Assembly (NCBI GenBank): GCA_030407085.1
Contig: CM059587.1
Coordinates: 81,233,001-81,297,000, forward strand
Length of the DNA stretch: 64,000 nt
Direction of reading: 5' to 3'
Source: Trichopria drosophilae
Taxonomy: Eukaryota; Arthropoda; Insecta; Hymenoptera; Diapriidae
Below, piece by piece: positions 46,991 to 60,122 of this stretch. The position numbers were made by a program, and so were the translations under genes. Position 1 is the stretch's first letter; every line of letters begins with the position of its first letter. The notes beneath the pieces were generated by a model, which searched no databases, was not told the origin of the DNA, and saw nothing but the letters and a program-made list of their open reading frames with translations.

Positions 46991-49900
46991 AACAGCCTCG
47001 ATGTCAATTACTAAAGTTTTCTAGTATTTTTAAAAAATTATTATACAAAGTTTCATAAAAAAAATTATATTATAAACGTACATTTCATGAACATCATTCA
47101 ACTCTAATATTAATTCTTGAAATATACAAAAATGGCAAAGATTTGGATTTAATTTATAACTCTCTCTTCTAAACAAAAATCAATTTGCACTTTCTTTACT
47201 CCAAAAAGCAACTAGAAACCTCAATTACAAACAAAATATATATGAAAAAAAGTGCAATGACTGTACTGAAAAATCTCTATAAAGGAAAGAATTTATTATT
47301 TGCATAAAGTGAACGATCGAACGGAAAAATACAATTTGAATTCGAAAATTAGTTTTACGGGTGATCGGTAGATGGCATCCCAATACAAAAATGAAGCGGC
47401 ATAACGTTTGAAATACTGAACTACGACAAGTAAAATAAAACCCTTTGCGACTTTAATTTTGGGTTTGAGCGCCACCTAGCTTTAGAAGAAGTAACTTATA
47501 TTTATTTAGTATGTGTTTTTTATATTATTGTCTCGTAGGCTCTTTGTAGTTTACACATTTGTGAATAATTTATACAATTTCTCATATATACACTTTTACG
47601 CCTTTACAATATGAAATATATTAAAAAGTCTGCAACTGCTCCCCTTACAAGAACCAAAATTGATAACAATATTAAGTTCTACATGCACCATCAGAGTTCT
47701 GAAATTCGTTACACATTTTGTAAACAGTTCTGCTGGTTTCACAAAAAAACAATGACTTAATCGACAATTTATAGATCTGTAACAAAAATGTAAATAAAAA
47801 AACAAACATTTTCTTTGCTTGACTTCGCTAAAAGCCTTCAAATTTAAGATGTTATTGATTAACCGAGAATTTTAAAAACTTTTTATTATACCAAAATCGA
47901 TTTTGTGGTTAGGGAATTTCGTCCCCCTCCCCTCTCCCAAAATTCAGTCAATAACTCTTGCAGCATTTGATCCTAAGTAAACTACCAGAGTAGAAACTTT
48001 TAGATTATGAAAATTTACCCCTTCCATTAACATTTTGAAATTCTATTTTGATGGCTCATAATTATTATAAAACTTAGTTAAATTCTATAGAACTAAGAGG
48101 AGTTGTATAGAAATACTCTTACTTTATTTTTTCCTAAAATGGGGCAAAAATTGGTTGGAAAAGGCCCAAAATAACAAGACTCCCTTTTTTGGATTACCAT
48201 TATTGGTGATCCTTACGATTGATCCTTAAATTGCTTAATATTCAATCTAAGAGTCTACGTCCGGGGACTCGATACACCTATTGGCTTTCAAATTAAAATA
48301 AAATGTTTAAATCGAATAAAAATTAGAACAGTTATGAGTGATATTTGACATGATTGTGGCTAAAAACGTTTTTTTTTAATATAAGACGAAATATTGGTGA
48401 ATCGGAAAATTTTATCATAACATTTTTGAAGATTTTCCTAACACACAATTATAAGTTTCATATAAGAACAAGTCATTTTCCTAATGTTTTTTTCTTACAT
48501 TAACAATATCGCAAATGTTCAAAAATAAATTTAAATGTTTTGTTTATTAAATACACGATATAGAATTTTAAAATTCCATATGCAATATTATTTATCCAGC
48601 ATAATATAGTAATCTGATTAGTAGCGAAAACCAAGTCGTTTTTTTGTGCTTCTAAAAATATTTCCAAAAAATTCTACTGAACTGAAATTATGATCATATT
48701 TTCTAAAAGTGACAATTTTTTTGAAGTTACGTAACGTACAGGTACATAACTCATAAACAGTCGATGAAGTAGACAATTTTCTGTCTTATTAAACACGATT
48801 ATTATTGGCACATCGTATGCTTGCAATGTTAGCTTAACCTATAGAATCATTCTCTTATGCTTGACTGCTGTTGACACCTGTTACTAATGGCATACGTAAA
48901 TAGTACATTTATAATAGCAATAGTAAACTGCAATATGAATATTTTCTTCTCGATCAGTCTCGATTTATTGTAATCGAAAGAACCAACTGTTATTTACAAA
49001 TATCTTTGTCTCTTTCAGTAGTTTTGTGGACAAAGACTCTTTTTTCGAATAAGATTTTATAACTTCATAAAAATTCCCTTCATAACAATTTCTTAAAATT
49101 GAATAAATAAAATAAAATAACAAATTTTTTTCAATTCCATTTTATTCTAAATGTACAATTAAAATGGCAAAATTTATGCTTTTCAGGTTAGTCACTTATT
49201 TTATCGTACTTCAACTGTCAATTTTGAAAACCGTTGACAAGGCGACTGCCGTAAACTTGTATGTTTATATTTTTTAGGTAAACTAGTAAAGTTCTACTCT
49301 CAATGCGTCTTGAAAGAGACTTTACAATAAATCTTGACGATAACGACGTTTTCTAACCTTCAAATCGCGAATGTACAAGTGAACGATTTATCTTAAGTTT
49401 GAACCTAAATGAGGAATTCATGCTAACGGCGTAAAATCGGTTCAGAATTAATTATAAAAACTCTGGGATTTATTTTACAACATGAACATTTTCAAAATCT
49501 ACAAGTTCGTGTTATTGTCGAAAACTTTCTTGTAATCTTTGATTTTTTAATTTTATGAATAAACTGACATTTTTCTTACTTAAAAAATGCCTTTGAAATT
49601 TTAATATCTTAATTAATATCTTAATTGATTAATAACTATATTAGGCAACTGGTCAACTGATCTTAGTCATAGTATCTTAGATACTAATTGACAAATAATT
49701 CTGATAAAAACGATTGAGATCGAGCCAATTCCTAAATTATCATTTGAAGTAGTTCTAAGACAGTTTTTTTATGTGTTCTACCTGACATTAGTCAAATACC
49801 TGACATTTCTCTTAAATTTCCGGGAATTTTTAACGGTCCATTTTACGGATTCCGTTAACATTTTTTATATATCATAAAGGATGCAGAGACTTGTCTGTCG

Positions 49901-50471
49901 TCACGTTATTAGTAAAACCTGACGGTACTTCATGTTTTTCTTTACTACACAAATGTACCATTTTTATAGTAATTATATTTACTGTTATTACTTACTAAAA
50001 CAATTTTAAAATTCATTTTTCCGTTTTTTTATTTTTATCGATCACGATCATAAAAATACACTAAATTTTGTGTTATGTTTCTTTATTTTTTCGAAAAATG
50101 TCTTTTAGGTACTTTATTACTTACTTCAAGAAAATACTTTTATAATTCAAGTAATAAAATTCAGGAATGACTTTGAAATCTTCCACTAGATTAGCCTGAT
50201 CACAACTCAAAATCATTATACCTAACATGTTTTAAATAAAAAAATTCCTTCTTGCTTCAAAATCTTTACAGGAAAGTTAATTTGATAGAAAAGCAAATTT
50301 CGAAAAATCTCAGTTTCATTTTCGGAATGACGTGCGCTTTTGGGTCCCCCGATTGGGCGCCACTTCAGGGAGTAATGAACTCAAAAAACCGTGGGTATAA
50401 ATCGGCGATCGATCATGATCTATGAAACCGTTCCTTTTGTTCTTTTCTCGTTAAGGTGATTTTGATCTTAC

Positions 50472-50585
50472 CAAATCGTCATCAGACTCGTCGTCATCTG
50501 GATCCGATTCTGAGTAGCCTCTTCTCAGTTGTCGAACTTTCTTTTTCACTTCCTTCTTGACTTTCCTTGTAATCGCGCTTTCCGG
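50472..50585 (-). CDS. Candidate moesin exon with 38 highly charged residues
   Basis: A 114-base open segment lies between a canonical acceptor (CATTTAG) and donor (GTAAGA). Frame 1 gives 38 codons: a basic part from PESAITRKVKKEVKKKVRQL, then RRGYSESDPDDDESDDDL. The other two frames contain stops. TAG stands directly before it in frame and there is no ATG inside, so it cannot be a first coding exon by itself. It is phase 0 at both ends, like the neighbouring moesin junctions. It may be a cassette exon inserting 38 residues near the end of FERM lobe F1, or part of an alternative N-terminus whose partners were not found, or an exon of another gene. Confidence 0.55.
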
Positions 50586-51296
50586 CTAAATGACATTCCA
50601 TTCTTTCAGTAAAAAAAAAATGGTTCGGTACAACTACTAACTTTACAACAGCCATGACCTACATCTATACTGGAACTGCTATGTTTGTTAAACCACTAAA
50701 GCATCTAGTTTCTCAAAATAACTAGTTTTCACTACCAGTAATAAAAGAAAATCCATTTTCAAAAAAATGTTTCTCCTCAGCAAATTCATGATTTGTTGCT
50801 CATGAAAGAATTTTGCTGTAATTACAAGTTTCTCAGGAAAAACTCGGATGTAATTCGAAATCTTATCAGATTCTAATTATAGGTAGATCTCTCGGCGTAT
50901 CTATTGTAATGATTTTATTTAAGAGTCTGTTAAACCGACCCCGTGGTAAGGAAGCCATTTCCTTAGCCATAAAGTAGAAAATTAAAAACAATCATGCGAG
51001 TTTTTAAAATGTGCTCTACTTTTATGGTGAAAGTACGTGCGTTACGTCGATCCAACACAAATCAACGACAATTTGCATAAATGCGAATTCTGAAATATCA
51101 CTCTCCAATGTATCATATTTTAAAAATCCGTGTACTCCTTAGTTTGGACACTTTTTTAAGGTGACGATATGACATTTTCGACCACATCGACTGAACTCAT
51201 AATAGCAATTTCTGACCGATCTTTACTGACGTTAAGTAATGAAACACATTTTACTTGATTTTTATGACAAAAATCACTGTACCATTTTTAACAAAA

Positions 51297-51849
51297 TTAA
51301 CCCATTAACGCCCAAGATGGCCAGATTTTCGGAATATTTCTGGACATTAAAAACCAATTCAAAAAATTTGAGATGAAACATTCTCGACGTAAAATTGATC
51401 ACTCTTTCAGATTCTGTTATAAAATTCTGTCTGCAATAAAAGTGTACAAAGTTATAAACAATTATTCACAAAAAGAACGCTGAAAAATTAAAATTTCAGT
51501 CGCCATTTTGGATCCGCCATCTTTAATTTTCCCATACGTTACTAGAAATAAGTCAGACATTAAAGACACGATATTTTAAGGCTTTGACTCAATGACTTTT
51601 CTTGTTTGACATTTAAATATTGATTAAACAATTTTTGTGAAGGAAAAAATCGCGTTTTTTGTGAATAATTGTTTATAACTTTTTACACTGTTATTGTAGA
51701 CAAATTTTCATAGAAGAATCTGAGAGTGCGATCAATTTTACGTCGAGAATGATTTGTATCAAATTTTTGAAATTGGTTTTTAATGTCAAGAAATATTTCG
51801 AAAATTTTGGTGAAATTTGTGTCTTCTTGGGAGTTAATAAATGGATTAA
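51297..51849. mobile_element. piggyBac-type MITE with CCCATTAACG ends
   Basis: The 553-bp element starts TTAACCCATTAACGCCCAAG and ends, diverged, CTTGGGAGTTAATAAATGGA followed by TTAA. The arms mirror each other (CGAAATATTTCTTGACATTA-type and AGTTATAAACAATTATTCAC blocks). GCCATTTTGGATCCGCCAT lies at 51503-51521. Confidence 0.75.
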
Positions 51850-52639
51850 CAAGCTTCTCTTCTTCAGGAAATGTTTAGTAAATTACTTCATTCTTTTAAC
51901 TGTTACATTTTAGTTAATGAAAGTAGATAAAATATTCTACAATAAATCTTATAAAACGTTAGTGTTAACTAAACACTCTACTAATAAATACTCTATGTTC
52001 TAAATCTAACCTAATAATATTTACACTATAATTCCTATGCTATGCTTATTGTATTTTCTTTACTGGAAAAATAAATCTAAAATTTATTTCTACAGATTTT
52101 TAATAATTATAAAAACCAATTTCGTAATACAGTTCTTAATTGAGACAATTTTAGAATTTTGAAGTTTAAAACAAACATGTGAAATTTAAACAAAAATGTA
52201 GTCATCAGTTTTTTAATAGTAAAAATCTTGAAAGCCTATTCCGAAATTTGCTTTTCCGTATCAGTGAGATCTCGTACGCTGATACCAAATGGAAAAAACA
52301 ATGAAAAGTCGTTGTCTGCTGATATGCAATAATAGATCGAATCGGGCGTAGCGCATTATGTGCCTTTAAGATATGAGCGACAGGTCGGAAATAGATAGCA
52401 GGAAACATTAAATTTGTCACACGTGTAACAAACCTCAACCTCGGAACGACTAACCGCAATTTTGTAATCGAACGTAAATCAAACACTTTGACAATGTACT
52501 ATTATAAGAATCCTCCAATTGCTGCAAATTCATGATCGATTGTTTAAAAATGATTATTAATTAAATATGGATACAGCTTCCAAAAAGAATCTGTTAAAAA
52601 CGTGAATTTTTCTTTTGATGCTCAGTCTATCCCTATTAT

Positions 52640-53590
52640 ATCAACTACACTAAAAAAAGTAGTTGAAGTGACCATTTTTCTTACTATGAATCATAGTGTG
52701 AAATGAGGACTAGGCGTGGTAATAGTTAAAATAACTATTCTGAAATAGTAAAGTTTAACTATTGTTTCATGATTCAAATGCCGCTTATCGTAATAGACAA
52801 ATAGACTCAACTATTTTGAAATAGTCATTTCAGAAAATTACTATCTTCACTGAGAGAAATTGCATAAGAAATTGTCATAAAAATATGGAAAGGAGTCAAT
52901 ATTTACTTTTTAAAAATATTTGTAAACTATATATATCATAGCACATGAAAAGTCTATTTTTCTCCCTTCGTTCTTTATTTAAGATAAACAAGGAAACGAA
53001 AAGAAAAACAAACAATACTGCGTTAAGTTTGTAAATGTCGCCCTCTAGTCAGTTAAAAAATGTATTATGCAATGCGATTATACGCAAAAGTTTAAATGTC
53101 GTGTAACTAGTCTATAGATACACGTGAGTATACGATATGCATTATATATTATCATATCTTGACACCCTACGGTCCTTCTTATGACCAAATGAAAATCCAC
53201 TTCAATAACGGGAGCCAATGGCTGGAAGAAAAAAGCTGCGAACGCCACGTCGCCACCTGGCGGCATCAAACGGGGTGCGACAGTCTTTACTATGGATTTA
53301 TAGTAAATACAAACTTTAACTATGAATAATAGTAAATATAACGATTTACTACGAGACATAGTGTGAAATGAGGACTACCTTAGATTATAGTTATTTTAAT
53401 TATATTTGTCATATTTATTTAAATCATTCTACATAGTTGATTTTTTTAACTATGAGGGGATAGTTGGTGTAACAAAATTATAGTAAAATAGACTATGAAA
53501 GTGGTAAATTTAACTATTTTTCATAGTAGTTTTAACTACTTTTTTTTTCAACTATATGATACAGTAAATTTAACTATGGATTTTTTTCTC
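52640..53590. repeat. Diverged repeats rich in TTTAACTAT, possibly one disrupted element
   Basis: The 21-base block CATAGTGTGAAATGAGGACT occurs at 52692 and 53357, each next to TAACTATTTT and ACTATGA variants. The stretch from about 53030 to 53280 between them is less AT-rich and not similar. The two parts may be the ends of one interrupted element; ends could not be fixed. Confidence 0.45.
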
Positions 53591-53853
53591 TGTGTATTGA
53601 CACTTTTATTAAAAATTATGCTCGTAGTTGATTAGAATGCAATTTAAATTTTCCAGGTTATTTGACGTTTTTGTGTTCACGAATATTTCCTCACACGATT
53701 CTTATTCTTACTGACGGAGAAAACATTTAGAATTGACATTTAAACACCCAATAATTTGTGAGTACAAAATACAATGAAATTTTTTAGTCAAACTCTCTGG
53801 TTTACTTGGCCAAAAGAATGCTTCTTGAAATATATACTCACAGTTCGATACTA

Positions 53854-54588
53854 TACAGGGTGTACGAAAAGTCCCGGGACGGTTGAATAACTTTCGAAAG
53901 AATAAAAATTTCAAAAATCGCCGAAATACGTGATTCGATTTTTCAAACAAGCAATCTTTTGAGAGGGGGTTTCGGCCCCCCAACCTCAAGGGGGGCGGGG
54001 GGCACGAGAGGGGCCAAAAATCTTAAATGGCAACATGGTTTGAGTGGGGGCTCATTTGAAAGGTATTTTCGAGACGAATTCAGATCACTGGTCATAGAGG
54101 GCGCTGCGATCATTTTTCGGAGAGATACAAGTAAAAGAGCTTTTCAATGTAACGTTCAGAAACGGGTTGACACCCGTTTAAGAATATTGTTTTACACGAT
54201 TTTAAGTTTTTTAAGTTTTTTAAGTTTTTTAAGAATATTGAATTACACGATTCGGCGACTTCGAAATTTTCATTTTTTCAAACGTTAGTACGTCTAAGAT
54301 CTGAAAAAAGTCAAAAATATCTGCGAAAAATGATCGCAGCGCCCTCTATGACCAGTGATCTGATTTCATCTCGAAAATACCTTTCAAATGAGCCCCCACT
54401 CAAACCATGTTGCCATTTAAGATTTTTGGCCCCCCTCGTGCCCCCCGCCCCCCTTGAGGTTGGGGGGCCGAAACCCCCCTCAAAAGATAGCTTGTTTGAA
54501 AAATCGAATCACGTGTTTCGGCGATTTTTGAAATTTTTATTCTTTCGAAAGTTATTCAACCGTCCCGGGACTTTTCGTACACCCTGTA
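53854..54588. mobile_element. 735-bp foldback MITE with TACAGGGTGTAC ends
   Basis: The left end TACAGGGTGTACGAAAAGTC and the right end GACTTTTCGTACACCCTGTA are exact inverted repeats, next to TA. The arms match for more than 300 bases, including a very GC-rich block of C and G runs (about 53965-54015 against 54428-54480) and CATAGAGGGCGCTGCGATCA. The centre carries a TTTAAGT(T)n run at 54188-54232. Frames across the arms are by-products of the GC-rich block. Tc1/mariner-type ancestry is plausible from TA and the end sequence. Confidence 0.85.
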
Positions 54589-57576
54589 TAATGTTAAACA
54601 CAATAGTTTACAAATAAATTAGTTTTATACAAATATAATCGACAATTCAATACCGAAAGTAAATTTAAGGTTATAAATGATAACCAGTCGAACTTCGATT
54701 GAGGTATTATAATATTTACTTTAATTTCTCTTACGTTACTTGCAAGTCAATGCGTATTTTGCTGTTTTTAATTACGCAGTATACTGATGCTCCTTTCACA
54801 TTATGATAAAACAAATGAAAGTTAATCAAAGCAATGTGGCATTTCGCTGCAATTAATGAGAATTTCCTTTTGTTTCGAAGTCAAATTTGACTTGAAGGAA
54901 ACATCCTCAACTTTTTAATCAATTTTCATAAAAACATCATTCATCTTTCTAGAGTGTAAAATTTTGCGCAATTTAAATTTAATTTGTCACTCTAGTCACT
55001 TTGGCCCTTTTTATAAAAAGACACCTGAAGGACCAACCAGGAAATATTAGCAGTAATTGACATATTGATGAGATAAAATTCTATTATTAGACTTTTATAC
55101 TTGAAACGAGCATATATAATACACATGTGAACCATTGGAAGGAAGTGAACACCCGGTATGTATCTACATTAAGAATATTTTTAATTCAATAACTCTGTTT
55201 AAAAATTTAATAAATCCTAAGAATTTCCAAAAAAAATCTGCGTCACACATCCGGCAATTTTGAAAAAAAAGAGCCCTAGGATTATGTGAGAAGGAGCAAG
55301 TAAGAGATATTGAAACGTGTCAAGGCGAAGGCGCGTCCCATGGTTGCTTCGACCCATCGACGGTCGTCTCGTTGGTGAAAGCCTATAGCCGGTCACGCGG
55401 CTCCTTTTCCAGCCTCACATTTTTTACTCCCGTGAAAGAAGCCTAACCGCAATGGCAGAATTTTCCAACGCATCCTAACACAATCGAGTCATTCACTACG
55501 CAAAATGGACTCCATCTTTCAATTTTTTCAAAATTCTGCACACATTTTCAATTATGACCATCAACAAAAGTAAAAAACGCATAATTTTATCATTTTTGTA
55601 ATCAATTAAATAAAAAATATGATAATAAAATAAATTTTGACCGAATATCCAACCTAAGCACGAAAAAAGAGCCGTTTCGACCAGGTCAGGTAGCTCTAAT
55701 CAATTAAAATTTACTACTTTTCGACCAAAATATAGTCCTGTAAGTTTAAAGTAAAAATGGACAAATTTAGAAAATGTTTTTTCGATTTTTTCTAGCCTGA
55801 CCATATAATTATTCTTAGTTTAATAAAATATGACCTCACGACATTTATAAGAGTAAATAAATCACTCTAACAGGTTGACACGCATTTGGAACTTTTAGTT
55901 AACACAAAAATGACAAAAATTAATTTTTTAAAAAATTGGTAAATAAATCTGAGGTACAACGTAAGAACATTACATTCATATTTGTCGAATATAATAAAAT
56001 AAACAGCATCGAAACGTTCCTTCAAGTCGTCTAAGATACAAAATATAAATACATTTCGTTTACGAGAACAAATTAGAACCGCGAGAGTCGCGAGCGCTCC
56101 TCGCGGCGGCTAAGCTACTTGCGTCTCCTCCACACTTTTTTGTCTCTGAAAATTTCGAGACTTCTTAAAAGGGTAAAGTATCTCTGTTTAGATTCGAATT
56201 TTACTAAATACACAAAATCATATTAGTATTATTTTTTCTGAATTTTTCACGCATTTTCGATTCCTCCGCATTTTTCATATAATTAACATCTTAATTTAGA
56301 CTTTTTATTTGTATATAACTTTTTTTTACTTATTTTCGACTGGCGCCAAAGTGAAAAAGTTTATTGGTTCCGCCATTTTGAAATCTGTTGTTTCATTTGA
56401 AAATGAATTAAATGTCAATTATTAAATATCAATCATAGATCTCACTTATAATTAATATTACAGTAATTGTCATTTTTCTATACCCAAAACACAGCAGAAC
56501 AAGTTTAGAAAATGGCGGACAAAAATCTCGCAAAAAGCAATAAAATTCCACCTGACCTTTGATGTACATGACAAAACATCTTTCCTCGATCGATAAATTT
56601 TTGGACGCTCGAATCTTACGTAATAATTTTTATTTCTTGATAATCACCGGCATAAGAATTAATTCTTAAAATACGTCATTCTTTTTGCATCGGCCGAGAG
56701 ACGCGTACCCCTCGAAAACCCTTGGGAAAAAAACGAAGAAACGAAAAGTACGTAATACAAGCCTGAGCGTAGATTACGAGAAAGAAACGATGACATCATG
56801 TTTATCATGTCGGGTTCGTCTTTTTATCTGCGTGACATGAGCGTCCGAACTTGTGAACGAACCACAGGACGACTACGCATAAATTGTCCTGCGTCACCGA
56901 CTAAGCAGACCGATATTAAGATTCCCGCATGTTACATCAACAAAATTTCCGAAATTTTTACAATTTTCAAATATTTAACATGGTATTTTCGAAAATTTAG
57001 ATACCGACGGCTAACGCCATCTATGTTTAATTATTTTTTGCGAATTTTACGATGTATTTTTCAATCTATTTAACATTTTTTTGTTGTAACTTTATGATGG
57101 GAGGAATATTCAAGCTCCCTAATTGCCAATTCAACATCATATTTTAAATATTCAAAATGGCGGATTCAAGAAAACCGATCAAAATATTGAGAGTTACTTA
57201 ATAGCATTTAACTAAATATTCGAGTGTTTATTAAGACAATTAGGAACCCAATAAAAAAATGTGAACGTTCAAAATGGCGGAAAAATAGTTAATTTTGCAT
57301 ACACTGAAAAACAAATTTCGTAATTGCAAATAAATATTTACTTGAATATTCGCAACAAAATATTTACTTATAATAGAAAAATAGTTTGTTAATTTAACTA
57401 CATCTTAATTTGATTTTATCTATCAAGTAAATATTTATTTAAATTAAGAAAAAATTTCCTCATTTTAAGTAAATATTTACTTGAAATTAGGAAATTTTTT
57501 TTATTGTATATTAATCCTAATTTATTATACTTCTGTCCATCTCCTCAAATTTTTCAAATTCGATGTTATCTGATAA
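54589..57576. other. No gene seen
   Basis: AT-rich sequence with a few less AT-rich spots (55310-55460, 56090-56130, 56690-56900). Single ATGGCGG motifs occur at 56373, 56512, 57158 and 57271. None of the spots gives a convincing exon on either strand. Confidence 0.5.
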
Positions 57577-57592
57577 TTAACCCATTAAAAAA
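57577..57592. mobile_element. Solitary piggyBac-type end
   Basis: TTAACCCATTAAAAAA resembles the start of the CCCATTAACG family. A matching right end was not found. Confidence 0.4.
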
Positions 57593-57990
57593 ATCTCGGT
57601 TTTTTCATATCATATTTACAAAAAAAAAATCGGAAATATGATATCCGACGTAAAATTGCATATACTTTCAGAATATCGCCCCAGGTTTTTTTTAAAACGG
57701 ATTTTTAAAAAGTTATTTATAATTTGTCGCCAAAAAATTCAATTTTTTCAATCGAAAATAATTTTCGATCTAAAATTTTTATATGAAATACACATTTTTC
57801 CTCACTTAGAAGAGTACTTTCGAGTCCTAAAACATGGTGTGTATGGAGTGGAAAATTTATTATGGCAATCCTCAAAAAAAATGACAAATATTAAAGTTTT
57901 TTAACACATTTTTAGACTCATTAACCAAAACAACTATGAGCTTCTTCAAAAAAAATAATAACAGTAAAAAGTTATCAGAATTAATTGAAA

Positions 57991-58419
57991 AATACACTGT
58001 AATTTTTCCAGATTTTTTTGTTGACATTTTGAAACATTTTTTATTTGGATTTTTTTACCAAAATTAAGAAAAATTCTAAAAAGAATCTTCTGTGATGAAT
58101 TCCAAGCATTTTTATCAATTTTGTCCATCTTTTTTGAGATAGAAAAATTGAAATTTAGGATCTTTTTTCTCGAAAACTATCGAATTTTTAACCAAAATTG
58201 AGAAATACACTGCAATTTTTCCAGATTTTGTTGTTGAAATTTTCAAACATTTTTTATTTGGATTTTTTGAAAAAAAATTACGAAAAATTCTACCTTTTCT
58301 CTCATGAATTCCAAGCATTTTTTCAATTTTGTCCATAGTTTTTGAGATAGAAAAACTGAAATTTTTAGGATCTTTTTTCTTGAAAACTATCGACTTTTTC
58401 ACCAAAATTCATCAGCAAA
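57991..58419. repeat. Tandem duplication, two units of about 214 bp
   Basis: AATACACTG(T/C)AATTTTTCCAG begins both units, at 57991 and 58205. The units continue with TTCAAACATTTTTTATTTGG, GAATTCCAAGCATTTTT and GGATCTTTTTTCTCGAAAAC in the same order. Identity is high but with several gaps. The frames across it on the minus strand are repeats of the same chance frame. Confidence 0.8.
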
Positions 58420-60122
58420 CAAATCTGGAAAAATTCCACTGAATTCCCCAATTAATTATGGGAACAGTTCACTCTTAGCGTTTTTTAGAAGTTTTTAGTT
58501 ATAGCATCCTGAAATTTTCGAAAAATTTTCATTTCAGGCACCATTTTTTAAAAAAACCTGAAAAATGTATGTCAGATGGATTAAAATACAACAAAAAAAT
58601 TCTCGAGCATCATTTTTGCCAATACGTAATTTTGACGGAAAATTGCAAGTTCCAGGATTATTCATCGATCGAGATAAATTTCCACTACGCGTTATTGCAA
58701 CGTTAGAAGTGCTGCAGCCACAAAAATGATTGAATTCTCAGATAGCAGACGCACAAAGTAAGACTTTTAACGGCATCTACGCTCCATTCGTTTCGATACC
58801 AACTGTACGGTATCATCGGCTGTACACGGTATCATTCCCTCGCAAAAATATTCAGAGCGAGAGTGAATGGCGGTCCCATTATTCGCCAAATAAAACATCA
58901 CATCCCACGATCGTCCAAACTTCCCATGAAAGCCATAGTGCGTAACGATTTGTATGCCGAAAGTAATGACGTTCAATGGAACATTGACTCCTCTACTTTT
59001 ACCTTTCTGTTTATCGTACCATGTTTTTTAAATTCTCAATCAAAATTTGTTTGCTAAAATTACGTAGGAAAGTCAGAAATGTGGATAAAATGAAATTCCA
59101 TAATTCAAAAATTTTAAAAACATCGAAATCATCAAAAATTCCTTGCAAAATTTTTGTATACATGAAAAAACAACAGCTTATTTGTGCAATAAACAAGCGA
59201 GAATGCAACAAACAAAATTTCGTTTTAAAAATGGATCACTTTGAGATAACAAAGATAATCTATATCAAGGATGTTATCAAAATTGGATACGAAATTATAT
59301 ATTTAGGGGATTTTTAGAACGGTCATATTCCGTTGTCTTACAAAAATTTCAAATTGGGAATTTTTGTGTTATATTATTTATTTTGTATTGTAAATTATTC
59401 ATCCGCAATATTGAATTTTCGAAATCAGATGCATATTTTACATCTCTAATTAAAATCATGACTCGTAACCCTAAAAGAAGTTTAAACACTTTTTTTCAAT
59501 AAATTTGCAGACATTTTTGTACTGATCAGAATTATTTATTTATTAAAAAATGGTCAATTGAAAATGTCCGACCAAAACCACTATATACAATAATTATTTA
59601 TGAACTACGAGTATTTACGGATATTATATACCAAAATAACAATAATTATGTTTATATGTTTTCAGCAATAATATTTTATACACTTTTTATCCATTTTGTA
59701 ATTGATATAAATTTGTTACGTTTGTTTTTTAATTTTTCGAAATGAAAAAACTCTTCTGTATTCAACAAGTACAACAATTTTATTTAAAAAACAACAATTT
59801 TTCTTAAATTAATGAGGTTGCCAAAATTAATGAGATTTCTTTTAATCTTTTTTTTACTGATTTTGTATTGTTCTTCAGAGAAGTACTAGTTTCAGCACGT
59901 TTTAGTAATTAAATGATTAACAATTTTTTAGACAAAATTAATCATTCTTAGAGAGATCTCATTTGATTACAACTAATAAATAAACAATGACACTGCAGGA
60001 ATTTAGTTTATTTTTTATAGAGGCTCTAGTATTTTGCTGGTATATTTTGAAGACCATTAAAAAGTATTTTCCATTTTTCAATACAAAATTAAAAATTTTA
60101 AAACGGTATTTCTTTTGTTTTA
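58420..60122. other. No gene seen
   Basis: AT-rich sequence. Around 58730-58960 the composition is more balanced and GTATCAT occurs twice within a short distance, which suggests a decayed element, but no class can be given. Confidence 0.45.

Larger units (their letters stand above)
36650..50471 (-). other. Moesin intron or 5' region (13.8 kb)
   Basis: This lies between the F1 exon and the candidate charged exon. It was searched on the minus strand for the missing F1 exons (a VTTMDAELEF-type and a WFFGLQYTD-type block) and none was seen. It contains several MITEs and two less AT-rich islands. Stretches 38507-39836, 40101-41630, 42000-42780, 42900-44316 and 47000-50471 showed nothing recognisable. 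Confidence 0.6.

Noticed and set aside
53959..54617. Frames rich in G, P and R on both strands
   Set aside because: They are the two arms of one MITE read in opposite directions; mirrored DNA gives related frames by construction.
58115..58405. Repetitive minus-strand frame with two similar halves
   Set aside because: It follows the 214-bp tandem duplication and is low-complexity; the halves are similar because the DNA is duplicated.
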